The translations under genes and the position numbers were made by a program. Positions 47,942-58,804 of a stretch of DNA of 64,000 nt are shown piece after piece. Source of the DNA: Mesostigma viride (Eukaryota > Streptophyta > Mesostigmatophyceae > Mesostigmatales > Mesostigmataceae); NCBI GenBank assembly GCA_009746045.1, contig RPFO01000156.1:4302591-4366590 (forward strand). The letters are read 5' to 3'. The notes beneath the pieces were generated by a model. That model was given only the letters and a program-made list of their open reading frames with translations. It was not told where the DNA came from and did no database searches. How positions within the stretch are numbered: the first letter of the stretch is position 1; each line of letters opens with the position of its first letter.

Positions 47942-48471
47942 ATGTTGGGGGGCTTTGTTCGAGGTGTGAAAAACCTTTTTGGAGGGGGACAGAAACCAGT
48001 TCCTTCCGCACGTAGCGACAATCCGCCGGAAAGTGCTTCGGTTGAAACCGCCCATGAAGATCCTGCCAGACCGCGCGGTTTCGCTGTTAAGCAAGTCCAG
48101 CAAGTTGAGCGACCTCGACCCATCTTAGAAGACGCGGCGGCCGGGGAGAGCGGTGCCCAGGTATGCACGCTGTCCGGTCCAGTTGGATTTACCCTGCCCA
48201 CCATATCCTCGTGCAATTGCTTCACCCGCAGGTCTACACAGTCTGATGAACGCTCCTCGTCACGCATGTGTATCTCTTGCAGGGGCTCGACTGGTACCAA
48301 CAAGAGCTTCGCTGCGACGAGGACGGGGACGTCGCCCACGAGTTTTGGGTAGAAGGTCGCCCCGTCCAGAAAGTATCCCAGGCACCCTCCCCTGTCACGT
48401 CTGGGACATTGACGGTGGACAAGACGGGAGACCTGCACATCGTTTCCCCCCCCCCTCCCAAGGAAACCTGA
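47942..48471 (+). CDS. Small two-exon gene, unknown 135-aa protein
   Basis: Exon 1 is 47942-48160 and exon 2 48283-48471, both phase 0, with donor CAG|GTATGC and acceptor TTGCAG. The protein begins MLGGFVRGVKNLFGGGQ, has a polar, Pro-rich middle, and exon 2 reads GLDWYQQELRCDEDGDVAHE then FWVEG and TLTVDKTGDLHIV. The start has G at +4 and an A-rich context. The short basic, glycine-rich N-terminus could be a peripheral membrane or targeting segment. I do not recognise the family. The clean splice sites and phase support a real gene. Confidence 0.6.
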
Positions 48472-49990
48472 CAAATGGCTCCGAGTGTTGGTGGGGATAG
48501 AAGGAGGTTACGAGAAGGACGATGCGGGGATTCCATGTTGCTACGGTGCCTATCTTATCCACCCAGCTGTCCCCACATCAGGAGCCATGTTATTTATTTC
48601 CATTTCTAGTTGATGCTCGTTACTCCCTGAGGGGATGGCTCCCACAGACTAGCCCGTGGGACTGCCGCTCGACATGTGCAAGAGGAAGTAGACACAACAA
48701 AGTGGACATGGTGGGCGGTGCGTGTCTTTGTCAGGGCTATGAAGGAGACAAGCACAGAAGTGCTGGTGCTAAAGGTCTTTCTCCTCATATGAGGTACCGT
48801 GGCAGACTTTGCGGCTGCACAATTGTCACGCACGATCAGGACACTGGATCTGGGAACCACCCTCCTTTGGCACGCTGCCACCTGACAGTGCTACGCCCGG
48901 CAACAGCGGCCAGCATTAGTGTGCAGTTTATCCTCCAGGTGCTTGCCCAGGTGGGTGTCCAGCGAGGGTCCCCCGCGCATGGGCCCAACAGTCACCAGCA
49001 CGACGATTGTGCAGCATGGCACAGCTGGCGTGTCAGCCTGGTTCCTTTGCCAGGCCCTGCCATGTGGGCACCGCCTGAGTGCTTTTGGGTTGCCAGAAGT
49101 GTGGCGTTGCAGGATCCAGGCTTTTTTTCTGGTGACCCACATTCTGCCTTTGGGGCATGCCCTGGAAGCAAAATGCTTCAACGAGTCCAGCCTGTCTGCG
49201 AGTGCAGGTGGCGAGCACTCTAGAGGTGGACATGCCCTTGCGCATGTGTGCAGGAGTGAGAACGTGCTCGAGGTAAGAAGCCCAGGGAGATCCCAGGCGG
49301 AGTTTCCTAGAAGGCACGTGATGGGACCCCCTGTTCTGATCCTTGTCCGCAAGTATGGGGTTGCTCTTGGGATGATAAAGAAAGCGTTGTCAGCAGACTA
49401 CCCTAGTATAGGTTGCCGGCATCCGCCTTCGTTTCGACGAGCCGCATGAGTAAGGGAAGTTGTCGAACGGGGTGAGGCGGGTGATCTCCGTTTGATGGCA
49501 TTGGATGATTGGCAGCGAGATGGCGCCACTAGAGAATGGCCAGGTGGCGATTGTGTAAGGCTTCGTAAGGTCATTGTGTGTTGTGTGGAATTTTGGCCAT
49601 TGAAGGCTGGGCGTCATTGCATGGGAAGATGAGCGTGTGACCTGCCTGGTGGTCGGTCCTCCCATGCCATAAGGTACAACGCCCCGTCTGGGAGTCTTCA
49701 TATGCCATGGGGTGGGTATGGCTTAGTTGAGCCACGTAATGCATCTTGTTCGTACTTCAGGGCAGGAAAATCCAATGAAAGTTCACATGTTTCTTTTCGG
49801 CCAGTGCGGTTGCGATCCTTATTTTCTAGCGCGGATAATTCAATCGTCCATGTGGTGGCATCCACGTACAGTCAAGTAGAGCTCTATTCATGGGTATGTG
49901 CTCTAATAATATGCATGACAAACACGTGCATGCAATTTCGATGATCAAATTATTTTAGAAGTGTTATAATACCACAGAAATGCCAGTCCA
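48472..49990. other. Intergenic or long 3' UTR, one open frame of doubtful status
   Basis: A 233-codon frame with ATG runs 48522-49223 on the plus strand, rich in Cys, His and Gly and without a recognisable motif. It begins only 50 bp after the previous stop, so it may lie in the 3' UTR. The remainder shows no repeat or RNA gene. Confidence 0.3.
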
Positions 49991-50000
49991 TAGCAGGCAT

Positions 50001-51255
50001 GCTGCCATTCGCCGACTGTATGAGGGCTCACAGGCAGTAGTGCGGACTGCGGAAGGCACCACTCCACCATTCCCCCTTCACCACGGGGTGTGGCAAGGTT
50101 GTGTCCTGTCCCCATACCTGTTCATTAATGTCGTGGATCACGTCATGCGCCGGGCACGTGCGCGCTTTACTGCTCTTAAGGGGTTCGAGCCAGGCTTGGC
50201 GTGAAAGAGCACGGCGGGGTTAGACCTGGTTACCGCCTTGCCGACCTGATTTATGCGGATGACACCACCCTCATCGAGAGCCCCGAGCACATTCAGACCT
50301 GGCTGGACTGTCTGGGCCTGGAGGCGCGGGCGGTGGGGTTGGAGATTAGTGTCAAAACTGAGGCGATGGTGATTGGGGCCTCCAGTAAACCACCGCTGCC
50401 GCGCCTGCTCGACGGGACGGAGGTCCCGTTCCGCGACCGCTTCAAGCTGTTGGGGAGTTGGCTTCCTGACACTGCCGACGTTGTGGACCCCCGCATCGGC
50501 CTTGCCTGGGCCAAGCTCCGTTTGCTCAAAACCTACTGGCGCTCGAAGGGCCTGGGCGAGCACCGCAAGCGCATGCTCTTCAAGGTCCTCGTCCTCACGG
50601 TGCTCACGTATGGCGCCGAGGCGTGGACCATCCCACCCAAACTGGCAGCTAGGCTAGATGGCACGGTTTACAGGATGCTCCGACAGGTCCTTAACGTAGG
50701 GTTTTCCGAGCGTCCGTCATCAGAATCTTTGTATCATGGCATGCCTCGTATTTCGGACGAGATTAGGCAGCGTAGGATAGCATTTGTAGGACACCTTGCT
50801 CGCACCAGCCAGGTCGACACCGCCCTTGGCCTGGCCGGCCCCCAGCGGCTTGGCCAGCCAGGGCGACACATTCTGACCTGGCCTGGCCCCGAGTGCATTC
50901 CCAAAAGGGTAGGGAAACCTGTCACGAACTACATCCAGATGTTGCTGGACGACCTCGTGGTCCCAGCCCAGTTTGAGCACCGCATCCACTCTCTCTCCCG
51001 TCTTTGGACTGCCATGCAGGACAAGACGCGGTGGAAGAAGATTGTCAAGGCGCACACGCCCGACCCTGTGGGCAAGCCCCCTCCCCCCAAGCGGAGGAGG
51101 CGTTTTGATGAGTAGTGTAGTTAGGATTTTCTAGATAGCTTAGAGTTAGGATAGTTCGATCACGCGGCTTCCTCCACCCCATGGATCCATCATGGAATAT
51201 GTGCTACATCATCTCCCCACGGAGGCATGTTATAATTTAATTTTAATTTTTTAAA
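50001..51255 (+). mobile_element. RTE-like retrotransposon copy 2, strongly 5'-truncated, with target-site duplication
   Basis: A copy of the family at 32009-34894, starting inside the reverse transcriptase (AAIRRLYEGSQAVVR) and ending in an ATTTTAATTTTTT tail. The 9-bp repeat AGCAGGCAT flanks it (49992-50000 and 51256-51264). Nucleotide agreement with copy 1 is high by eye, so both inserted fairly recently from related sources. Confidence 0.85.
50201..51115 (+). pseudogene. Reverse transcriptase C-terminal half of RTE copy 2
   Basis: A single frame of 304 codons contains DLIYADDTTLIESPEH, GLEISVKTEAMVIGASS, FKLLGSWLPDTAD, LTVLTYGAEAWTIPP and ends KPPPPKRRRRFDE. Relative to copy 1 a short deletion (DILN is missing before VKEHGG) shifts the frame from the upstream part at 49980-50204. 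It has lost the endonuclease and RT fingers, so it is not functional despite the intact frame. Confidence 0.8.
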
Positions 51256-51317
51256 AGCAGGCATAGCTCTGCAACGTACTTTGTAACCGCTTCAAAAGTG
51301 CCCCCAAAGCGCATCCA

Positions 51318-51450
51318 CGTACATCAAGGAGACAACCAGCGTAGGCCAGAAATCGAGAGAATCTGGACCATGGTAGCTCGAGCCTGCCGTTATCTTGTCC
51401 GCGTTTTCGAGTCGTTCAGGATGATGAATATGAATGTACACATTCATATT
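51318..51450 (+). repeat. SINE-like dispersed repeat, copy B
   Basis: It begins ATCAAGGAGACAACCAGC and aligns with the minus-strand copy at 31621-31757 through GGCCAGAAATC, GGTAGCTCGAGCCTG and CGAGTCGTTCAGGAT. Only the first 20-25 bp recur at about 53016-53042 and about 61686-61707. Confidence 0.65.
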
Positions 51451-51567
51451 ATAGTGTACATATTGAAAAGGCTTTCACACACTGAGCTCATGAGCACATA
51501 CGGACTTGCATGGGTAGCTGACATGCACGGGCTTGAAAAAAACAAGCTGTAGGCTACCTCAAATTAA

Positions 51568-54500
51568 CTACTCGAGTTGGCACAATACTCTTTCAATGCA
51601 TTGTAAGCTTCTCAGGGTGGCACCCATGCAGTTCTCAGGGTTCACCTCTGCCGCTGCGGACTGTTCCCAGCTGTCCAGGAAGCTCGTCAGTTGCTGCAGC
51701 GTGTGGACTCTGGGCGCGGGCAGGCTGTGCATGATGGCCTCGATACGTGCTGGGTCCCAGTCTACCTCGTAAAAGACAGATGGGGTACCCATGACAATAG
51801 ATTCAACAGATACCTGCGCAGCGTGGACAAGGACGAAGTCAGCAGGGGACTCGCGGTTAGGGCGGATGGGAGGCATATTCTAGTTAGGGCGAATGAGAGG
51901 CATGTTCTCGATAGCTTTCACCAACCATGCAACAAGGTCGGCCATTCTCAACAATCCATCCAACCAATGAGGACCTGCTTCTAGTGGCAAGGCTGGGAAC
52001 GGATTCCGCGCCAGCTGGCAGCCCATGCAGTCGGCAGCTGGCAGAATGTTACTGGGCATTACCACCTTTACTGGGCATTTGCTTAACCAACGGGTCGCAC
52101 ACGGCAGCATTACACAGTCTTGGTTTCGGACAGGGTTCACGTGGACTAGAGAAACCAACGCATGCTCATGCAGTTACACATGGCAAGTATGCAACGATTA
52201 CACAGTGGCAGTGGCAAATAGCGTTGAAAGGCGAGTCGACACATTTTTCGCTAAGTGCCACGGCTTCAGACCATCATCGCATTTTTAGTGGCAGGTGGGG
52301 AAGCGCGATGCCAGCCTGGAGTGGGAGTGAGCACAACTATGGGATGAACGGTCAGACAATCACAAGGGCAACGTATCCAAGTAACTGAAACCAATCCCCA
52401 CATACAGCGAGCGGACCATCCAGCATACGAGCCGCGCATGGGGTGAGTGCACACGTCATTCATGCATTGGCTAGCGTAGCCACACTCCCCTCGGTCCATG
52501 GATAGAGTGACCGCACGCACCGTGGACCCCATGGATAGAGTGACCGCACGAACCGTGGACCCCATGGATATAGTGACCGCACGAACCGTGGACCCCATGG
52601 ATAGAGTGACCGCACCCACCGTGGACCCCATGGATAGAGTGACTGCGCACGCCTTGATGAGGGACTTGTTGTCGACAGCCCCTGACGTATCCATGATGGC
52701 CAGGGAGTGTGGCGCGTCCCTGGGGCTTGAGGCGGAGCCAGGGGCAGCAACATCGGCCGCTGGGGAAGCAGACGGTGAAGAGGTACTTGAGGCGGCCACC
52801 AGGTCCCGAATCGCCGCGACAGTTTCTGGGTGGTTGCGCGGGTGGGGCCGGACGATCACCTGCCAGGGTGTGCCGGCGAGGGCGGACAGGAGTGACCGCG
52901 TGCTGGCAGGGATGGCGGTGCTGGCGTCCGGCACCATGTCATCCTGGTGTGGTTGCCGCGACATAGGTTGAAGACATAGTTTGCACATATATAATTTACA
53001 AATATTAAGTCAATATATATCAAGGAGACAACCAGCGCAGGCAAATATTAAGTCAATATATAGTTTGCAAATATACAGTATGCAAGCATACAGTTCGCAA
53101 ATATATAGTATGCAACTATGCAAGTATAGCCGGACACAAAGGCCGAGGGCAAGGCCAAGGTTAAGGCATGCATATGATGGTTGGAACTGAGTTATAAGGT
53201 GGCTTGCCACCGAAACTATGACCAAAGCTCACCAAAAACAGCACAAATAACACTAGGATAAGACTCCAGGAAGGCAGCTTTTCTAATGGCAGCACACCGC
53301 CCCTGGCATGTGGAACCCCCGAGCGCGACTACGTCTCTGCAGCAATGTGCCGGCCTGTTGGTTTGGGAACTATGGTTGTGCGGATGGCACTCAGAATGTG
53401 TGCGAGGCAGCTGCGGAGCTGTAGTGCAGGCATTGTCTGGGTTGGAGGGCTTTTCAAACAACCAAGTCCCACAAGACAGACATATGTGGAGTGGGGTAGC
53501 TAGCAAAGGCGAGCGCGTGGCTTTACATGGACCGTGCCAGCAAGAGCGTGGCGGACACATGACGAGCTGGATTCCATCATGGGTTGTTGGAATTGGCCGT
53601 GAGGGAGGTTCCAAAAGGCTTCCATGCCAGGGAGCCACCCCACGCGCCAGTAGAATAACCGTCGAACCTGTTGGGGACTTGATAAACGATTCATATATTA
53701 TGAAAGGTTGTGCATGATAATAGAATGAAGGGTTGTGCATGATAATAGAATGAAAGGTTGTGCATGATAATAGAATGAAAGGTTGTGCATGATAATAGAA
53801 TGAAAGGTTGTGCATGATAATAGAATGAAAGGTTGTGCATGATAATAGAATGAAAGGTTGTGCATGATAATAGAATGAAAGGTTGTGCATGATAATAGAA
53901 TGAAAGGTTGTGCATGATGATAGAGTGAAAGGTTGTGCATGATGATAGAACGAAAGGTTGTGCATGATAATAGAATGAAAGGTTGTGCATGATAATAGAA
54001 TGAAAGGTTGTGCATGATGATAGAGTGAAAGGTTGTGCATGATGATAGAACGAAAGGTTGTGCATGATAATAGAATGAAAGGTTGTGCATGATAATAGAA
54101 TGAAAGGTTGTGCATGATAATAGAATGAAAGGTTGTGCATGATAATAGAATGAAAGGTTGTGCATGATAATAGAATGAAAGGTTGTGCATGATAATAGAA
54201 TGAAAGGTTGTGCATGATAATAGAATGAAAGGTTGTGCATGATAATAGAATGAAAGGTTGTGCATGATAATAGAATGAAAGGTTGTGCATGATATTAGAA
54301 TAAAAGGTTGTGCATGATGATAGAATGAAAGGTTGTGCATGATAATAGTAATGCATAATAATGATAGAATACAACTATGGACGGGCGCATGGGCAGGTGG
54401 AGGCGGCGGAGGCATTCGCTTACTGGCGCCAGGAAGAATGCTAGCATTCGCTGCGCGCTTGGCAGCCCCAGCTTGCTGGCGACCTCGCTGGGTGACAAGG

Positions 54501-56816
54501 CGGCGGGCCCCTTGTCGACGGCGAGGGCCTCCAGGTGGCAGCTGCCGCCCACGGTGATGCAGTCGTGCGGCACACCAAACTTCTCCTCCAGCTGCTTGCC
54601 TGCCTGCGCGTTGGTCACGATGAAATGCTGGCGACCCCCACCAGGTGCATTGGCATGCGACGTTGGCACCACGCAGCGAGAAGAACAGGTGATTAATTCT
54701 ATCAAAACTGGTTACATGGAGGTGGGGCCAATTCTACGGGTGATGCTTCTCCCAAACGTGACCCCCGCTCCCATGGCGTTACCAAAAGAGAAAAAGTGTA
54801 TGGCATAAAGTATGACCAGTGGATCCCCCCCCCTTCCCTTCCCGTGGGCGCCCAACATCGGCCCTTGTGATCATGACCGCCATCTCCTCACAACCCCCCA
54901 CCCTGCCAACCTGGTTCTGCTGCATCTTCCCGGCTGTGCAGTGCCACAGGGGGGTAAGCATAAGTTCGTGGTCAGGAATGCACTTGGTGCTCATTATTGT
55001 ATTTCTAGGCTCTTGCGGCAATGATCTGGTATAAGGTGACATGATAGTGCAACACACAAATGAAGGTAAATCTTCTTACAGGCAGGGTCAATTCACTATG
55101 CCCAAGCGACACCGTTGATCCCATCCGGGTCAGCACAAAACCGTGCAAAGAGACCCAACCGGAGAAAGACTTGCTGGGCAGAAACTGTGGTCTGAGGGCT
55201 GACCGTGGTCTGAGGGCTGACCGTGGGCTGGGCAGAAACCGTGGTCTGAGGGCTGACCGTGGGCTGGGCAGAGAACGTGGTCTGAGGGCTGACCGTGGGC
55301 TGGGCAGAAACCGTGGTCTGAGGGCTGACTGTGGGCTGGGCAGAGACCGTGGCCTGAGGGCTGACCGTGGGCTGGGCAGAGACCGTGGTCTGAGGGCTGA
55401 CCGTGGGCTGGGCAGAGACCGTGTATTGGGGACGGGCCATACTATCAAGGCAAGCTGGCAAGGAGAGAACATCCCCTGGCTTGTTGACGCGTTTGAGATG
55501 ACATCTTTTGGTCGCCTGGAATCAAGGATCCTTGGAAATTACGAACACAAACATGAGCAGGCCAGCCGACTTGGGTAAGGGTCATTGTGAGCCCCAGGAG
55601 GGTTCATAGGGCGGGACAGGGAGTGGGGTGGATGGGGGGCACATGCAGAAGCATGCCAGGGTCTAACGAATGAAGAAGACCAGGTGCAGGTGCTGATGCC
55701 TGGGCGCAGCTGAAGAGAACCGAGTGCTTGGCTTTGGCTAACTTGCTCCTTGCATCGCCTTCTCCTCTCTCCCTTATCTAGTGCAACTGGAGGGATCCAC
55801 AGCTACGCACAACCAACCAAACAACCAACCAACCTGGGGCGTCCGCCCTGGACCTTCCTGGGGGTCCCTGAGACCGTGCAGGCGGTGGCCAGGGTCAAAG
55901 TCGATGACCATCACGCAGAGGATGCCGCGCTCCTTGCACGCCTGGGGGGCACAGGGAGTGGGCCGTGTGTGTGTGTGTGGGTGGGGTATGTAAGCGCAGG
56001 AGCATGCATGGACGGACTCTGTCAGCATGGATAAAGGTAGGCAAAGGCGTGTTCGCTCTTTGAAATGCGTCCCCGCCTGACCTCTGAGCAGCAGCACGTG
56101 CAGAGTTTTTAAGACCCTGCCCTTCATACATGTGAGGTAATAGCATGTGCACACGTTTTCGCTGCTAATTTGTTGTGCAGGGAACTCCGCTACTGTACAG
56201 TTTCGCCAGACAACCACTTCAAAGGACCTGGAGCCATCCCAGGCAACGGCTGGCCAGGTGGCATACCTCAGGGAAGTAGTACCTAGGACACCTGTGCAGA
56301 TCTTCACAGGACGACCCTCCGAAAGGAAGCATGGGCGCTGGCAGTTTATGGAGAGTAAAGCAGCACTGGATGCGTCATAACTACGGTAAGGCATGGGGTC
56401 CATGGCTACAAGACATAGGGACGTTGGTCATGGGACAAAGAGCGGACGTTTCCCGTCTTGGCATGCACTACATGCCTAGTTCTAACGTGGCATATAGCTC
56501 ACGAGGAGTGGCGACCACGCCACATTCCTACCTCAGCAACGTCTACTTCGGCGGAATTCGTGCTTAACCCGCAAACGCATAGCTCCACTTTGCACTGTTT
56601 GAGGTAGTTGTCGAGCACGCTGCGCGCGTCGTCGATACCCCCCCAGGTTTTACCGGGCTTGCGAAGACATTCGAGGTGCAGCAACTGCGCAGCATCCTCG
56701 TTTCGCTGAAGTGGCGACAAGATGCAGGTAGATGCCTGGAAAAACTCTAATCCTTGCCGGTAGATCGGCGTGATGTGGTTGATAGAACCAGGGTCATGAC
56801 CCAGAAATAGAATCAT
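51568..56816 (-). CDS. GT-B-fold-like protein (glycosyltransferase/epimerase type), split gene
   Basis: Exons supported (minus): 56816-56532 (MILFLGHDPGSINHITPIY start), 55941-55834 (ACKERGILCVMVIDFDPGH), 54627-54424 (HFIVTNAQAGKQLEEKFGVP, CITVGGSCHLEAL), 52943-about 52650 (PWQVIVRPHPRNHPET), and about 51868-51568 (DFVLVHAAQVSVESIVMGTP, ending CQLE). An exon between 55834 and 54627 may be missing and the last junction is unresolved. The order 'FIVTN...K..L..FGVP...ITVGGS' then 'VRPHPR' then 'VHAAQVSVESIVMGTPSVFY' is that of the nucleotide-sugar-binding half of GT-B enzymes such as UDP-GlcNAc 2-epimerase-like or glycerophosphotransferase-like proteins. Substrate cannot be told. The donor after 55834 (GTTGGT) is unusual. 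Confidence 0.55.
52495..52650. repeat. 33-bp tandem repeat, about 5 copies, at an exon/intron border
   Basis: On the minus strand units read GTGCGGTCACTCTATCCATG then GGGTCCACG, with slight variation. The array starts exactly where exon 4 of the listed GT-B exons runs out, and the frame stays open through it, so whether it is coding or intronic is undecided. Confidence 0.85.
53010..53130. repeat. AT-rich short repeats next to a SINE-like remnant
   Basis: Repeated ATTAAGTCAATATATA and TAGTTTGCAAATATA / AGTATGCAA segments surround the 25-bp remnant ATCAAGGAGACAACCAGC at about 53018. Confidence 0.7.
53696..54345. repeat. 25-bp minisatellite, about 26 copies (intron of the GT-B gene)
   Basis: Units GAAAGGTTGTGCATGATAAT with AGAAT repeat almost perfectly. 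A variant pair (GATGATAGAGTG, GATGATAGAACG) occurs twice as a block (about 53916-53955 and 54015-54054), showing segmental duplication inside the array. Confidence 0.95.
55185..55430. repeat. 36-bp minisatellite, about 7 copies (intron of the GT-B gene)
   Basis: Units contain GGTCTGAGGGCTGACCGTGG then GCTGGGCAGA and differ at AAACCGT/GACCGT. The period is a multiple of 3 and leaves frames open on both strands. Confidence 0.9.
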
Positions 56817-57679
56817 GAGATGCTGAAACGCGGTGCGGTTCAGAATGCTAACGGTAGCCGACAATTTAGAATATGTTTTCACACCTTCAGCAATTTAGGT
56901 TTATCCTTCCTGTTATAACACAAGCTTACACTCGACTTTTTCAAGGGTCCTGCTGGTTGGGGTTAAACTCTGTGTTTACGAGGTACGGCAATGGCAAGTA
57001 TCCCTATCAAAGTTTTCCACTGCTGCCTGCAAGAATGTATATCGTTTTCAATAGTGCCCTGACTTGAGACCGGAGGCAGTGCTGACAGCCGTGCATCCAA
57101 GATCTCCCAAGTCCCAGCCCCACGCCTGGTTGTTTGTTCGTCTCGAATGCACTGGGTTTCCGGTTGGCAACCACCATTGCCAATATCCAGCCATTCTAGC
57201 TGGTCAAGGGGTCATATTTGCTAAAATATTTGCTAAATTATGCTTCTCCGGATGGAAATGGAGATCTTGAACTTGGACGGGCGTGCTGCCATTCGGCACA
57301 TGCCAACGAAGCCAAGGTGGCAGCCTGCTGAGTGTGCTGACCTGCGCGGGCACCTTGGCTGCCAAGTCAGCTTGCGTACTTGCTTGCTGACGACAGCTGA
57401 CGCGTCAGTTGCAGGCGGCAGATTCCGGGCCGTGCACGATATGCCGTCCGTTATTTCGAACGCCAGTTTTCCCATGCAGCTGGTGTGCTGACTGCAGTAC
57501 GTAAGATACGCACGCCATTTTCACCGTGTGACACCATAGAACGGTTCCACGAAGTCGGAAGTCGTAACCCAACTATTCCTGTGTAGTTTACTGTGCTAAT
57601 TCCCAACGAGATCCACTGCTTTCCTTTGATTTATTGTTTTGGGGTCCTGCAGTGCTAGGCATAGCTTTTTCTTTGCAAA
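56817..57679. promoter_or_regulatory. Divergent intergenic region before the PLP enzyme gene
   Basis: About 860 bp separate the minus-strand GT-B start from the plus-strand PLP gene. Only short frames are present. It includes repeated TTTGCTAAA near 57219-57237. No clear promoter element was identified. Confidence 0.4.
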
Positions 57680-58804
57680 ATGGAGGGCAAAGGCATGGCT
57701 TCCTGGCTGGTGACAGGCGGGAGGCCTCGTGAGCTGGGCCTGCCCGTAAATCACGGCATTGTCCCTGCCACCAACTATCGCGCAGGAGGGCGCCATCATT
57801 ACGCCAGGTCAGATGGAACAGATACTATTGAAGCTTTCGAGGAGGTAATTGGCGGCCTGGAAGGTGGAACAGCTGTGGCATATGGATCGGGTATGGCCGC
57901 AATATCCGCCGTGCTCGAATTGGTGCCGGTTGGCGGAACGGTCGCCATTCCACGCGACTGTTATCATGGCGTTTCGTCTCTGGTCTCCCGTGGTGAGGAG
58001 TCAGGAAGGTGGTCCGTAATTCGGGTAGAAAGAGCCGAGACGGAGAGCTGGCTGGAGGCGCTCGACGCCGACCTTCTGTTCGCGGAAAGCCCGTCCAACC
58101 CGATGCTGCAGCTGATGGATATAGACACCCTGTGCGAGGCAGCTCGTTCCAGGAAATGCAAGGTCGTCGTCGATGCGACGTTTGCGACCCCGCTGCGCAT
58201 GCACGCGCTCGAACGGGGCGCCGACGTGGTCATCCACAGCGCGACCAAGTACATCGGTGGCCACTCTGACCTCCTCCTGGGCGTCGTGGTCGCCAAGGAC
58301 GGCACGGTCGTGACCCGACTCCAAGAAACCCGTTCGCTGCACGGCGCCGTCCCCGGCGCCCTGGAGGCGTTCCTGGCGCTGAGGGGCCTGCGCACGCTGC
58401 ACATCCGGCTGGACGCGATGGAGCGCAACGCAGCCGTGATCGTGGAGCGGCTGCGCATCCACCCCCTGGTGTCGCAGGTGCACTACCCAGGGTTTGGCGC
58501 CGTGATCTCGTTCGAGACGGAGGGCGCCGCGTCCACGGAGCTCGCCAATGACATCTGCAGCCAGCTGCGCATGATTGTCCACACGACCAGCTTCGGCGGG
58601 GTGGAGTCGACAATGCAGTGCCGTAGCGGGTACCCAGGCGCCGGTCACCTACCCCCTGGGCTCATCCGCCTGAACGTGGGCATTGAGGACGTGGAGGACA
58701 TCTGGGCCGACCTTTCCGGTGCCATCGAGGCGGTGGTCCCTGAGACGTCCGTGCGCAGCCCGATGGCCCCAAGGGGGGCCGATGACGATGCCTTGGGGGA
58801 TTAA
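57680..58804 (+). CDS. PLP-dependent cystathionine gamma-synthase/beta-lyase family enzyme, intronless
   Basis: A single 374-aa frame covers a complete Cys/Met-metabolism PLP enzyme, the usual bacterial length. Visible family features: YARSDGT (41-47, phosphate contact from the neighbouring subunit), GSGMAA (69-74), ESPSNP (136-141), VVDATFATP with Asp165 pairing with the PLP nitrogen, SATKYIGGHSDLLLG with the Schiff-base Lys190, and TTSFGGVEST near the C-terminus. The family converts homoserine esters, cystathionine or related thioethers by gamma- or beta-replacement/elimination; which reaction is not decidable here. The start ATG has a good context (AAAATGG). No transit peptide is evident, so cytosolic action is likely. 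Every neighbouring gene has introns and this has none. That and the bacterial-looking motifs suggest horizontal acquisition. Confidence 0.92.
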   Translation: MEGKGMASWLVTGGRPRELGLPVNHGIVPATNYRAGGRHHYARSDGTDTIEAFEEVIGGLEGGTAVAYGSGMAAISAVLELVPVGGTVAIPRDCYHGVSSLVSRGEESGRWSVIRVERAETESWLEALDADLLFAESPSNPMLQLMDIDTLCEAARSRKCKVVVDATFATPLRMHALERGADVVIHSATKYIGGHSDLLLGVVVAKDGTVVTRLQETRSLHGAVPGALEAFLALRGLRTLHIRLDAMERNAAVIVERLRIHPLVSQVHYPGFGAVISFETEGAASTELANDICSQLRMIVHTTSFGGVESTMQCRSGYPGAGHLPPGLIRLNVGIEDVEDIWADLSGAIEAVVPETSVRSPMAPRGADDDALGD

